Source: Bacillota bacterium
Lineage (GTDB): Bacteria > Bacillota > Clostridia > Acetivibrionales > DSM-1351
Length of the DNA stretch: 26,068 nucleotides
NCBI GenBank assembly: GCA_023433945.1
Contig: JAEYTP010000001.1
Coordinates: 1 to 26,068, forward strand
Reading direction: 5' to 3'
A program made the position numbers and the translations under genes. Positions 1 through 7,773 of the stretch are shown in pieces (position 1 is the first letter of the stretch; each line of letters begins with the position of its first letter). A model generated the notes under the pieces. It saw nothing but the letters and a program-made list of their open reading frames with translations, had not been told where the DNA came from and searched no databases.

Positions 1-8
1 TCTCGTAT

Positions 9-14
9 TATAAT
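9..14 (+). promoter_or_regulatory. Possible -10 element of tRNA-Leu promoter
   Basis: A perfect TATAAT hexamer lies 22 bases before the mature tRNA start, a plausible distance for a short 5' leader. The -35 region would fall outside the window, so the promoter cannot be confirmed; the hexamer could also be chance in AT-rich DNA. Confidence 0.3.
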
Positions 15-35
15 AAAAAAGTCGCTAATGACCAA

Positions 36-124
36 GCCGAAGTGGCGGAACTGGCAGACGCACAGGACTTAAAATCCTGCGAAGCTAACCCTTCGTACCG
101 GTTCGATTCCGGTCTTCGGCACCA
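36..124 (+). tRNA. tRNA-Leu (anticodon UAA)
   Basis: Class II tRNA with an encoded CCA end. The acceptor stem GCCGAAG (36-42) pairs perfectly with CTTCGGC (114-120), followed by discriminator A121 and CCA 122-124. The anticodon stem CAGGA/TCCTG encloses the loop CTTAAAA, giving anticodon UAA, which reads UUA leucine codons. The long variable arm (GAAG/CTTC stem) is typical of tRNA-Leu. The T arm is ACCGG-TTCGATT-CCGGT. It stands alone and is followed immediately by a terminator. Confidence 0.98.
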
Positions 125-164
125 AAATGAAACAGTTGATTTAATCAACTGTTTCATTTTTTTT
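124..164 (+). terminator. Rho-independent terminator after tRNA-Leu
   Basis: A perfect 17-bp inverted repeat (124-140 with 144-160) with a 3-base loop, core AAACAGTTGAT/ATCAACTGTTT, runs into an uninterrupted T tract at 157-164. It starts at the CCA end of the tRNA. The A tract on the other side means it could also stop minus-strand transcription arriving from the glycosidase gene at 209. Confidence 0.95.
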
Positions 165-208
165 GTGCTTTTTCTATGTTAATAGATAAGTGGCTATTTG
201 CCTCTATT

Positions 209-1492
209 TTAAACTATTTTTATAATATCAAATAAGGCATTTACCAACGTCCAGTTTTGTGCAAATGGGCGCATTACATTCCAATAGCCGGCACCATATA
301 GGTTAAACTCGTGTAATAGCTCTAGCTTGGCCTTTATGCTTCTTGCATCCTCAAACCAGACCTCGTGTTTTCGGCCTTGGTTATCCCAATAATTGAAGTA
401 AGGAGATTGGGATTTCTCATCATATTGAATGGGAGAACCATGCGTTGAAGCAATCTGAATAGCCTGCTCATTTCCGATGGAAGGAGCTCTCGACACACCC
501 TTTTGATAAGGGAGGGTAAAATCATAGCCATAATTGGGGATTCCCATATATATTTTTTGAGGGGGAATTTGGCTAACACCATATTCTACTACTCTTCTGA
601 CCTCATTAATAGGGGCGACAGCCATAGGAGGACCGTAAGTATAGCCCCATTCGTATGTCATCAATAGGACGGTGTTTGCAGCTTCACCAAGTGCAGCATA
701 GTCGTGTGCTTCATACAGAAGACCCTTTTGTTCGGCTGATGTCTTTGGTGCAAGGTCAACATTAACAGTGAAGCCTTGCGCATTCATTTTTTGCGTGATG
801 TTTTGTATGAAGGCAGTATATGCATCTCTGTCTTCGGGGTTAATGAATTCAAAGTCAATATCTATGCCGTAATAGCCCTTTTGTTTCATTTTTTGGATTA
901 GCTTGCTAATAATCATATTCTGAAAATCAATGTTATTAAATAAGTAACTAGCAAGTTCGCCACTTGTAGTGCCACTTTCAGTTAATGATGAAAATAACAT
1001 TATTGGAGCAACATCAAAGTAATTTGCCATCCTTATAAGGGGTTCATCATTTATTCCTATTAGTTCACCCTCTTCGGTGAAGCCGTACCCAAATATTGTG
1101 AGTGTAGTAAGATAAGCCAAAGTATTTATTAAATCCTCAGTTTGTACATAGGGATACACATACCCGTTAATAGCAATTTTGCCTAACTTAGTAGTTTCAT
1201 GCTCTAGCGTTATCTGCTGCCCCACATAAATATTGGGTCTTTGGATCAGATCAGGGTTATTTTGAATTAAATTAATAATGCTGGTATTATTTTTTCTTGC
1301 AATAGAATAAAGCGTATCTCCTGGCTTAACAGTATATGTTTTCGTTGGTCTAAGGATAATGAGAGATTGTCCGGGCATCAAGTAGTTTGTAAGTCTAAGC
1401 CCATTATCAGCAATTATCTCGTTTGGCGTAATATCAAATTTAGCAGCAATACTTCTAATAGTATCACCTGGTTGAACAATATATATTTCCAT
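209..1492 (-). CDS. LysM-GH18 spore cortex glycosidase (YaaH/SleL-like)
   Basis: 427 residues. Two LysM peptidoglycan-binding repeats come first (about 3-46, YIVQPGDTIRSIA; about 52-97, YTVKPGDTLYSIA), then a glycosyl hydrolase family 18 domain (about 102-420). The catalytic motif is GIDIDFE, with D211, D213 and the proton donor E215. In YaaH/SleL (known for the family) this architecture acts as an N-acetylglucosaminidase on cortex fragments during spore germination. There is no signal peptide, matching spore enzymes that are made in the mother cell and localised through LysM. The start is ATG with AAAGGTG upstream. It stands alone on the minus strand; the tRNA terminator lies just beyond its stop. 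Its presence supports a spore-forming host. Exact bond specificity cannot be read from sequence. Confidence 0.9.
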   Translation of the reverse strand: MEIYIVQPGDTIRSIAAKFDITPNEIIADNGLRLTNYLMPGQSLIILRPTKTYTVKPGDTLYSIARKNNTSIINLIQNNPDLIQRPNIYVGQQITLEHETTKLGKIAINGYVYPYVQTEDLINTLAYLTTLTIFGYGFTEEGELIGINDEPLIRMANYFDVAPIMLFSSLTESGTTSGELASYLFNNIDFQNMIISKLIQKMKQKGYYGIDIDFEFINPEDRDAYTAFIQNITQKMNAQGFTVNVDLAPKTSAEQKGLLYEAHDYAALGEAANTVLLMTYEWGYTYGPPMAVAPINEVRRVVEYGVSQIPPQKIYMGIPNYGYDFTLPYQKGVSRAPSIGNEQAIQIASTHGSPIQYDEKSQSPYFNYWDNQGRKHEVWFEDARSIKAKLELLHEFNLYGAGYWNVMRPFAQNWTLVNALFDIIKIV

Positions 1493-1802
1493 TGAGCACC
1501 TTTAATGCATTATGTTAATCTACTCCATTATATTAGATATGCCATAGATTGGTTACCTAAACAGGGGAGTTTTTGAGTAGTAAATTCAGATTCATGTAGT
1601 CATGATGTACCGATAAGTATACTTCTGATGATGTTGGTAGATACATTTATGATATTGATAACTAAATTTTATGTACCGATATAAACATAAAAATAGCAGT
1701 TACAGTATTAGTGTAACCGCTATTAAGGTATTAATATATTATGGAACTATATATAATGATTCTTTTTATTCAAATAATTCGTAGGCTTTAATAGTTATAA
1801 TA
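1493..1802. other. 310-bp intergenic region
   Basis: The stretch between the glycosidase and the cyclophilin gene (both minus strand) holds a minus-strand terminator hairpin (1689-1724) and two copies of the 11-mer ATGTACCGATA about 68 bases apart (near 1605 and 1673). No open reading frame with a ribosome binding site was seen. The glycosidase promoter should lie in the lower half, but no clear -35/-10 pair stood out. Confidence 0.5.
1689..1724 (-). terminator. Terminator of the cyclophilin gene
   Basis: Inverted repeat AATAGCAGTTACA (1692-1704) and TGTAACCGCTATT (1712-1724), 12 of 13 pairs, with a 7-base loop. Read on the minus strand it is followed by TTTTT (complement of 1689-1693). It lies about 80 bases after the stop of the minus-strand cyclophilin gene, so it fits as that gene's terminator. 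Confidence 0.8.
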
Positions 1803-2507
1803 TTATTTAAGGACAGTTACTTTCTTTATAACGACTTTTTCTACTGGTTGGGACTGCTCACCAGTAAATTCGTTAAGTTGAACGGTAGTATTAGATAGCT
1901 TGTCCAGTACGTCTTCGCCTTCAATAAGCTTACCAAAAGCAGCATAATTACCATCGAGGCCCGGCTCATCGTTGTTCATTATAAAAAACTGACTAGAGGC
2001 AGAATCATTTTCTTTGCTTCTCGCCATTGAAATTACACCCTTTGTATGGCTGAGGGTATTCTTTGTGAACCCATTACTTGCAAATTCGCCTTTTATAGTC
2101 TGATCAGCACCTCCGGTACCATCACCTTTTGGATCTCCTCCTTGAATCATGAAGCCTTTAACTATTCTATGGAAGGTAAGTCCATCATAAAAACCAGACT
2201 CAGCAAGCTTTATAAAGTTATTTACTGTCTCTGGGGCGTATTGAGGATACAGTTCAAAAACCATTTTGTCACCGTTATCCATCTCAATCTGTACTTTCTG
2301 GATTTCAGAAGAAGTATTATCTGCAGAGTTTGAGGAGCTACTATCAGACGCCTCAGTGCTTGTGCTTGAGCTTGAGCTTGTTGTAGAGGTGCTTTGAGCG
2401 GATGTTGTACCAGAAGTAGGCTCCGCTGAATTACCACAGCCTGCAGCAAAAGACATTGTAAAAATAATAGCAAACATTAGTATTGTGATTCTTTTTGCGT
2501 TTGTCAT
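1803..2507 (-). CDS. Cyclophilin-type peptidyl-prolyl isomerase lipoprotein
   Basis: 234 residues. An N-terminal lipoprotein signal with lipobox FAAGC (Cys about 24) is followed by a low-complexity Ser/Thr/Ala linker (about 28-66) and a cyclophilin domain (about 70-232). Recognisable cyclophilin blocks are APETVNNFIKLAESGFYDG, FHRIVKGFMIQGGDP and SQFFIM. The family catalyses cis-trans isomerisation of X-Pro bonds; the lipobox places this copy on the outer face of the membrane, where it would help secreted proteins fold. The start ATG is preceded by GAGAGGA. It is monocistronic, with its own terminator downstream. The Ser-rich spacer is typical of clostridial extracytoplasmic foldases. Confidence 0.93.
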   Translation of the reverse strand: MTNAKRITILMFAIIFTMSFAAGCGNSAEPTSGTTSAQSTSTTSSSSSTSTEASDSSSSNSADNTSSEIQKVQIEMDNGDKMVFELYPQYAPETVNNFIKLAESGFYDGLTFHRIVKGFMIQGGDPKGDGTGGADQTIKGEFASNGFTKNTLSHTKGVISMARSKENDSASSQFFIMNNDEPGLDGNYAAFGKLIEGEDVLDKLSNTTVQLNEFTGEQSQPVEKVVIKKVTVLK

Positions 2508-2659
2508 AATTATTATCCTCTCTTATTTTGTTTCAAATGATATAATAACTCAATAAAGTGATGAGGTCTATAATATAATGACAAAATTCATAATTTGTTT
2601 GCTAATTATTTATAGATAGTTTAAACTTTGAATTAGTTAATTTAAAAGGAGTTCTTGGT

Positions 2660-3838
2660 ATGAAGTACAATTTTGACGAGATAATTGACCGAAAAACTAC
2701 ATATGCAGAAAAATGGATTGATGGTCATAGACGTTTTGGTAAAGAGGATGTAATACCATTATGGGTTGCTGATATGGATTTTAGAGTAGCACAACCTATT
2801 ATAGATGCTATTACTGAACGTGCTCAGCATGGAATTTTTGGCTATTCAGCTGTCCCTGGCAGCTTCATAGATGCCGTATGTACCTTCCAAGCTAAAAGAA
2901 AGGGATGGAATATTGATAAGTCGTTAATCAGCTTAGCACCTGGCGTAGTACCTTCTATTTGCATGATGATTAATGAGTTAACACAAAAAGGGGATAAGAT
3001 TATTATTCAGACCCCAGTGTATCATCCATTCTTTAGTGCAGTCAAAGACGCTGAGAGGGTTTTGCTTGAAAGTCCATTGCTAGAAGTAGATGACAACTAT
3101 TATATGGATTATGATGACATTGAAAACAAGGCAAGAGATGGAGCAAAATGCATTGTGCTGTGCAGTCCACATAATCCTGTTGGCAGGGTGTGGACTAAGG
3201 AAGAGCTTTCTAAGCTGGGAAAGATATGTGTTAAGTACGGAATGATTATAATATCAGATGAAATCCATTCCGACCTAATTATGCCAGGATACTCGCATAC
3301 ACCTATTGCTTCAATAGCTGAGGAGATTAGTAAGCAAACTATAACATGTTTTTCAGCTTCTAAAACATTTAATATAGCAGGGCTACAGTCATCATTAGTA
3401 GTTTTTCCGGATAAGGAAACAAAGCATAGAATTGATAAGGCATGGAGAAAGCTTCATGTGGAGGTTACAAACTGCTTTAGTACTGTAGCTGTTCAAGCAG
3501 CATTTGAACAGGGAGAAGAGTGGTTGGAACAGGTTTTGACTTATATTGAAGGTAATATGGAATTTGTCATCAAGTATATTAATGAAAAAATTCCTGGAAT
3601 AAAAGTGAAAAAGCCGCAGGCGACTTATCTTATGTGGCTTGATTGCCGTGGTTTGGGTATGAATGGAGAACAGCTTAAAGAGTTTATGATACATAAAGCA
3701 GGTCTTGCAATGAATACAGGGCATAGCTTTGGAATGACTGGGGAAGGCTTTATGAGACTGAATACGGGTTGTCCACGTTCTATTTTAGAAACTGCAATGA
3801 AAAAACTTGAGGAAGCTGTTAGTGGCCTAGTACAATAA
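2660..3838 (+). CDS. patB: PatB/MalY family C-S lyase (PLP-dependent)
   Basis: 392 residues, full length for the PatB/MalY branch of fold-type I aminotransferases. Visible hallmarks are PLWVADMDF near residue 30, the SPHNPVGRVW block, SDEIHSDL (the Asp contacting the PLP pyridine nitrogen) and SASKTFNIAGLQ with the Schiff-base lysine K235. Known members are cystathionine beta-lyases or cysteine desulfhydrases, cleaving cystathionine to homocysteine, pyruvate and ammonia; some also act as regulators (MalY). Start ATG with AAAAGGAG upstream. It appears monocistronic and has no methionine-biosynthesis neighbour, so the physiological substrate is not certain. The gene symbol is by family resemblance. 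Confidence 0.88.
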   Translation: MKYNFDEIIDRKTTYAEKWIDGHRRFGKEDVIPLWVADMDFRVAQPIIDAITERAQHGIFGYSAVPGSFIDAVCTFQAKRKGWNIDKSLISLAPGVVPSICMMINELTQKGDKIIIQTPVYHPFFSAVKDAERVLLESPLLEVDDNYYMDYDDIENKARDGAKCIVLCSPHNPVGRVWTKEELSKLGKICVKYGMIIISDEIHSDLIMPGYSHTPIASIAEEISKQTITCFSASKTFNIAGLQSSLVVFPDKETKHRIDKAWRKLHVEVTNCFSTVAVQAAFEQGEEWLEQVLTYIEGNMEFVIKYINEKIPGIKVKKPQATYLMWLDCRGLGMNGEQLKEFMIHKAGLAMNTGHSFGMTGEGFMRLNTGCPRSILETAMKKLEEAVSGLVQ

Positions 3839-3857
3839 ACTGTACGCTTATATTCAA

Positions 3858-3886
3858 TTGACAATAAATTACAAATAAGGTAGAAT
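3858..3886 (+). promoter_or_regulatory. Sigma-A promoter of the gene at 3924
   Basis: A consensus -35 TTGACA (3858-3863) and -10 TAGAAT (3881-3886) are separated by exactly 17 bases. Transcription would begin near 3893, about 30 bases before the ATG of the copper-amine-oxidase-N-like gene. One of the best housekeeping promoter matches in the window. Confidence 0.8.
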
Positions 3887-3923
3887 TACCATGAATTAAC
3901 TATGTAATGAATAGGAGAAATTC

Positions 3924-5039
3924 ATGAAAAAATTACTTGCCCTGATTCTTACACTTATATTGAGCTTTAATTGTGCGCTAGTATTTGCGGCACAGCCATC
4001 TAATTCCCTAGAAGAAGATAAAACCGCAAGAATCGTAATTAATGGTGCTGCTTTTAAACCCACAAATATCCTGCTGTTAAAAAATGGGTCACCAATGTTA
4101 TCAACGGATTATATTAATGCTCTAGGGATAACTGGTAAAAACCTGTCATGGGATAAAAGCAAAAAGAAGATTACTCTAATAAAGGGAACTACGAAATTAA
4201 CACTAGAACTTGATAGTTCGAATTACACCTTAAATGGTAAAAAAGGACTAATAAACATAAAGCCTTTTACATATAAGGGTAAAACTTATTTTCCAGCCGA
4301 ATTAATTGCAACAAGCTTTGGTAATAAGTTCATCCCTGATGCCGATACCAATACATATTTTATAAAAAACAATGCTGATTTTACAAATAACAAGAAGCGT
4401 TTAGGACAAATACTTACTAGTATGAATAACCTTACTAAAGTAAAAGTAAGTGAAAAGGCAGAGCTAAATTTGAATGGCAATGGAGTAAAACTAAATAATG
4501 TTTCTTCTTCGCTAACATTAACTAACAGGCTTGCTAAAGTATTTGCGGCGAACGTAAAGTACGTAACCACTGCTAATGGTCAATTAAGCGAAAATAATGT
4601 ACAAATGGTTTTATATAATAATAAATATAATGTAAAGGTAGATGATGCGGACTGGAGCAGTCTACCAATATCTAATGAAGAAGTGGCTCTACAGTTTGAC
4701 TTTAAGGGCATATTAAGTAATGAAGATCTTGTTTGCGCTGCCCTAACCGAGACGAACAGTTCGAATAAGAATGAAATTATATTGAAGGGTAATATTATTA
4801 TGGGCAATTCAATTCCCGTATTCCTGACTGGTCAAGGACTGCTAGATAATAATATTAGCCAAAAATCTATAGAGATGACAGTAAATAAGAATACAAATAT
4901 TATAAACAGTATTGTGCTAAAGGAGTCAGGAAATACTTTAATAGCAAACAAGAACTTTGATTTTTCTATTGAATATGTTATTAAGTATTCTGATTTTAAT
5001 GGTTCATTTGAAGTAGTTGTTCCTAAAGAATTAAAATAA
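3924..5039 (+). CDS. Secreted protein with copper amine oxidase N-like domain
   Basis: 371 residues. A clear signal peptide (KK, a hydrophobic run LLALILTLILSF, cleavage near VFA-AQ at about 23) precedes a stalk-type domain of about 110 residues (34-150) with the repeated pattern of the copper amine oxidase N-terminal family: VINGAAFKP, MLSTDYINALG, YKGKTYFPAELIATSFG. This module is common on clostridial cell-surface proteins and is not itself an oxidase. The remaining ~220 residues are Asn/Lys-rich, predicted beta-rich and not recognised; they contain no catalytic motif I know. Start ATG with AGGAG upstream and a consensus promoter. Probably extracellular or wall-associated; function unknown. 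Confidence 0.8.
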   Translation: MKKLLALILTLILSFNCALVFAAQPSNSLEEDKTARIVINGAAFKPTNILLLKNGSPMLSTDYINALGITGKNLSWDKSKKKITLIKGTTKLTLELDSSNYTLNGKKGLINIKPFTYKGKTYFPAELIATSFGNKFIPDADTNTYFIKNNADFTNNKKRLGQILTSMNNLTKVKVSEKAELNLNGNGVKLNNVSSSLTLTNRLAKVFAANVKYVTTANGQLSENNVQMVLYNNKYNVKVDDADWSSLPISNEEVALQFDFKGILSNEDLVCAALTETNSSNKNEIILKGNIIMGNSIPVFLTGQGLLDNNISQKSIEMTVNKNTNIINSIVLKESGNTLIANKNFDFSIEYVIKYSDFNGSFEVVVPKELK

Positions 5040-5050
5040 TAACCAGTATT

Positions 5051-5088
5051 GAGCCAATTTAAATGGTACAGGCCATTTGAATTGGCTC
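5051..5088 (+). terminator. Terminator-like hairpin
   Basis: Inverted repeat GAGCCAATTTAAATGG (5051-5066) with CCATTTGAATTGGCTC (5073-5088): 16 pairs including one G-U, loop TACAGG. It begins 11 bases after the stop codon of the secreted protein gene. The following bases (TAGTTATACT) are only weakly T-rich, so termination may be incomplete, or the hairpin may mainly protect the mRNA 3' end. Confidence 0.6.
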
Positions 5089-5340
5089 TAGTTATACTAT
5101 GTGTAATAACTCATTCTGGAGCAGATTATACAAGCATATTCCCATTTTGTAGAGGTAGAATCTGTAAAACTATGCTCCGCGTAACTGCCTATATTCAGTG
5201 TGCTTATCGTTTGGAATATATTACAATTAAAAAAACCTTGCATTTATAGAGGATGTGTGTTAAATTAATATATGTCGTCGGGCGGCAATGAATAAACAGC
5301 CTGATAACAGCATATAATACAAGCGTAACAATTTAATTAT
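5089..5340. other. Intergenic region before tRNA-fMet
   Basis: No credible gene. A TATAAT at 5313-5318 lies 22 bases before the tRNA and is a candidate -10 element, but the hexamer 17 bases upstream (GAATAA) is a poor -35. A 66-codon open frame beginning inside the preceding hairpin has no ribosome binding site and was not accepted. Confidence 0.4.
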
Positions 5341-5417
<77 letters not shown>

Positions 5418-5421
5418 TGAG

Positions 5422-5453
5422 AACCCTTAAAGCATAAGCTTTGAGGGTTTTTT
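5422..5453 (+). terminator. Rho-independent terminator after tRNA-fMet
   Basis: Stem AACCCTTAAAGC (5422-5433) with GCTTTGAGGGTT (5438-5449), 12 pairs including one G-U, loop ATAA, then a T run to 5453. It starts five bases after the tRNA CCA end. Confidence 0.93.
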
Positions 5454-5469
5454 GTTGTCCTAATTATTA

Positions 5470-5498
5470 TTGAAGGTTTAGATAATGGTAAATATGAT
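5470..5498 (+). promoter_or_regulatory. Promoter for candidate leader RNA upstream of pilC
   Basis: TTGAAG (5470-5475) and TATGAT (5493-5498) are spaced by exactly 17 bases, 4/6 and 5/6 matches to sigma-A consensus. Transcription would begin near 5505, more than 300 bases before pilC, leaving a long untranslated leader. No clearly better promoter was found closer to pilC. Confidence 0.55.
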
Positions 5499-5504
5499 CT
5501 TTAT

Positions 5505-5676
5505 GCTAGTTGATTAATATTCTGAAAAGTTGTAAAATTAATTAAGAACATAGAAAAATGTAAACCATATCATTCCTGGAAAAGTTTGAAATTAGCATAG
5601 TTTCAAAAAAATATTCAGGTATGTTATGTCAAGTAAACCAACACGAACAAACTGCTCGTGGGGGTTGTTTTTTATT
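5505..5676 (+). ncRNA. Candidate small RNA or attenuated leader of the pilus operon
   Basis: Between the promoter at 5470 and a terminator-like element lie about 170 bases without a plausible gene but with three hairpins: TTGATTAAT/ATTAATTAA (5510-5518 with 5537-5545, one G-U), TTTGAAA/TTTCAAA (5586-5592 with 5602-5608), and a terminal hairpin CACGA/TCGTG (5642-5646 with 5656-5660) extended by AACC/GGTT across a small internal loop and followed by TTGTTTTTTATT. It could be a free small RNA or a conditional terminator acting on pilC. I looked for c-di-GMP riboswitch sequence features, known from other clostridial pilus genes, and did not find them. The whole 5454-5823 gap holds nothing else I can name. 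Confidence 0.4.
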
Positions 5677-5823
5677 CCCCCGAAGTATTATAAGGAAAAA
5701 CCATTTTTGGATAATAGAATACTTAAATTAATTACTCAATTATTTGTAAACTTAAATTAAATATTTGCTTATAAATGAAAATAGTTTAAACAAATATATA
5801 TTCGTTTAAGGAGAGTAGCATTA

Positions 5824-6855
5824 ATGAAAAGTATTAAGCTTAGCAATACATATATGTCGTATTTTTGCTTAGAGTTACACTTGCTAATAAATGCTGGTAT
5901 ATCTATTAGTAGCGCGATAAGTCTGATTTGCGAAAAAGAACAAAGAAAAGAGTATCAGACACTTTTAATGGGATTGAATCACACTATTGATAATGGGTAC
6001 CTGTTGAGTGATGCACTTAGAGAAACAAGGGTGTTTGATAAATACATGATTGATATGATAGAGCTAGGTGAAAAAACGGGGCATTTAGATAAGGTACTTA
6101 AGGCCCTTTCTAAATACTATGAAAGATTGTATCAGGTTGAAAGGAGCATTAAAAATGCTATTACCTATCCAGCTATTTCACTAGTATTGATTGTTGTTAT
6201 TTCAGGTATATTAGTGACAAAGGTATTGCCTATTTTTGAAAAAATATTTACTCAAATGGGGAGAACTATGTCACCCTTAGCACTATTTCTTTTGGATGTT
6301 GGAGCAGTGTTAAATAGCTACTGGTACATATTATGCACATTTCTTCTTATAGCTGTCGTATTGTTTTGGGTTATGATGAAAAAGAGTAGGCCACAAGCAG
6401 GCCTAAGTAGAGTTAAATTTACAAGAAGTATCAACACACAGATATGCTCATCTAGATTCCTTACAACAATGGCAATGGCCCTTTCAAGTGGAATGGATAT
6501 AGATGATTCGCTTACTTTAGCTGACAGAATTATGTCTGACTCAAAAGTATCAGCTAAAATAGAGAAATGCAAGACGAGTATAAGTGAAGGAAGTAGCTTT
6601 CCAGATGCAGTAATGGAGACAGGGTTGATAGATAGTACTCAAGGGCACATTATCCAAATCGCATTCAGGACAGGGCAAATTGATAATGTTTTTGAGGAAT
6701 TGGCTCAACGTATGGAAGTTAAGGTTGATCAAAGTATTAATTCATTTATAAATTTGATAGAGCCAACCTTTGTAATTGGGATGTGTATTGTAATTGGTAC
6801 TATACTTTTATCAGCAATACTCCCTCTGATAGACATAATGACATCTATCAGCTGA
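5824..6855 (+). CDS. pilC: Type IV pilus / type II secretion inner-membrane protein (PilC/GspF)
   Basis: 343 residues, near the short end for the PilC/GspF family. It has the two tandem T2SSF cytoplasmic domains (about 12-130 and 205-330), each with a G(x)LSDAL / GSSFPDAV-type helix block and a following MI-ELGEKTGHL / IQIAFRTGQID motif. Transmembrane segments lie at about 112-137, 160-185 and 313-337. In type IV pili this protein is the membrane platform that the ATPase turns to add or remove pilin subunits. Start ATG with AAGGAGAG upstream. It is the first gene of a tightly spaced operon (28 bases to the next gene) that runs to the PilT-type ATPase. Confidence 0.92.
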   Translation: MKSIKLSNTYMSYFCLELHLLINAGISISSAISLICEKEQRKEYQTLLMGLNHTIDNGYLLSDALRETRVFDKYMIDMIELGEKTGHLDKVLKALSKYYERLYQVERSIKNAITYPAISLVLIVVISGILVTKVLPIFEKIFTQMGRTMSPLALFLLDVGAVLNSYWYILCTFLLIAVVLFWVMMKKSRPQAGLSRVKFTRSINTQICSSRFLTTMAMALSSGMDIDDSLTLADRIMSDSKVSAKIEKCKTSISEGSSFPDAVMETGLIDSTQGHIIQIAFRTGQIDNVFEELAQRMEVKVDQSINSFINLIEPTFVIGMCIVIGTILLSAILPLIDIMTSIS

Positions 6856-6883
6856 AAAATTATTCTATGAGGTTTTTGCTTAT

Positions 6884-7186
6884 ATGAGTAAGAGTTTTAT
6901 AAATGGAAGTAGGATATATACTATATTAGCTATTGTAATTATACCTATATTTATTAGTGGAATACATGTGACTGACAAGAGTAGCTCAAATGAAGCAATG
7001 CGACTTGCAACTGAGAGCATAAAAAGGGCTTCCATTACTTGCTATGCCATTGAGGGAAGCTATCCTCCTAGTTTTGAATATCTCAAGGAAAATTATAATA
7101 TAAGTATTGACGAGACGGCATTTGCTATTCATTATGAAATATTCGCATCCAATATAATGCCAGAAATTACGGTCGTAGCTAGATAG
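6884..7186 (+). CDS. Small membrane-anchored pilus-operon protein
   Basis: 100 residues. One N-terminal hydrophobic segment (about 12-27, IYTILAIVIIPIFISG) is followed by a small outward-facing domain with the segments CYAIEGSYPPSFEYLKENY and FAIHYEIFASNIMPEI. I recall similar short proteins beside clostridial pilin genes but know no assigned function. It lacks a textbook prepilin G|(F/L)xxxE site, so it may be a divergent minor pilin or an assembly accessory. It sits 28 bases after pilC, and the gap that follows contains 26-bp tandem repeats. Start ATG; the ribosome binding site is weak (GAGG, about 12 bases upstream), suggesting low expression or coupling to pilC. Confidence 0.7.
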   Translation: MSKSFINGSRIYTILAIVIIPIFISGIHVTDKSSSNEAMRLATESIKRASITCYAIEGSYPPSFEYLKENYNISIDETAFAIHYEIFASNIMPEITVVAR

Positions 7187-7201
7187 CTTAATAGTATTAG
7201 G

Positions 7202-7277
7202 GAGATTAATCAGTATAATATTTTATTGAGATTAATTAGTATAGTGTTCTATTGAAATTAATTAGTACATATTTTCT
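7202..7277 (+). repeat. 26-bp tandem repeat, three copies
   Basis: Three head-to-tail copies of the unit GAGATTAATYAGTATARTRT(T)(Y)TATT occur at 7202-7227, 7228-7253 and 7254-7277. The last two carry a few substitutions and the third is two bases shorter. A further GGAGATTAA at 7278-7286 forms the ribosome binding site of the next gene, so the array looks like amplification of a segment that included that site. It fills almost the whole gap between two pilus-operon genes. Confidence 0.85.
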
Positions 7278-7287
7278 GGAGATTAAA

Positions 7288-7773
7288 ATGAATAAGTCAC
7301 ATAATACTGATGTACTCTTTACATTCATGCTTTTCTGTTTATATATTGTGCTATGTTTAATGCTTATAATTTCCACATTTAATAGTTATCACGTAATTTT
7401 AGATAGAGTTGACCAGAGTTACAAAACCAATACCTGTTTAGAGTATATTGCAAATAAAGTACGTCACTTTGATAATGATGACAGTGTATATATATCAACT
7501 TTTGATGGTTTACCAGCTCTTCGTATGAAAGAATGTATTGATTATAAAAATTACGAAACTATTATTTATTCTGACCAGGGCAGCATTAAAGAGCTTTATG
7601 TGGAGGAAGGTGTGACCCTAACAAGGGATGCTGGCATTGAGATATTTACAGTTTCTTATTTTGACATATGCTATTACAAGGATGGCTTTATAAAGGTAGA
7701 GTGTACTGATGAAAATAATAAGCATGCTGAAATAATTATCTCTACAAAAAGTGGACAAGAGGTGGCAAAGTAA
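7288..7773 (+). CDS. DUF4860-like pilus-operon protein
   Basis: 161 residues from the ATG at 7288, which has GGAG six bases upstream; an in-frame TTG at 7252 lies inside the tandem repeat and lacks a site, so it was not used. The N-terminus NTDVLFTFMLFCLYIVLCLM gives one membrane segment (about 8-32) and matches the pattern I know for DUF4860 proteins, which sit in clostridial pilin operons. The outside domain (about 40-160) is beta-rich with repeated short strands, resembling minor pseudopilins. No canonical prepilin peptidase site with Glu at +5. Its stop overlaps the start of the next gene (TAATG), showing translational coupling. Confidence 0.72.
   Translation: MNKSHNTDVLFTFMLFCLYIVLCLMLIISTFNSYHVILDRVDQSYKTNTCLEYIANKVRHFDNDDSVYISTFDGLPALRMKECIDYKNYETIIYSDQGSIKELYVEEGVTLTRDAGIEIFTVSYFDICYYKDGFIKVECTDENNKHAEIIISTKSGQEVAK

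Noticed and set aside
5049..5249. 66-codon plus-strand open frame
   Set aside because: Starts at a TTG inside a terminator-like hairpin, has no ribosome binding site and no recognisable product.
5505..5823. c-di-GMP riboswitch before pilC
   Set aside because: Expected because of known clostridial pilus control, but I found neither the type I (GCAAA-containing core) nor the type II sequence pattern; kept only as an unnamed structured RNA candidate.
7252..7287. TTG start for the DUF4860-like gene
   Set aside because: Lies in the tandem repeat without a site at proper spacing; ATG at 7288 has GGAG six bases upstream and gives the family-like N-terminus.
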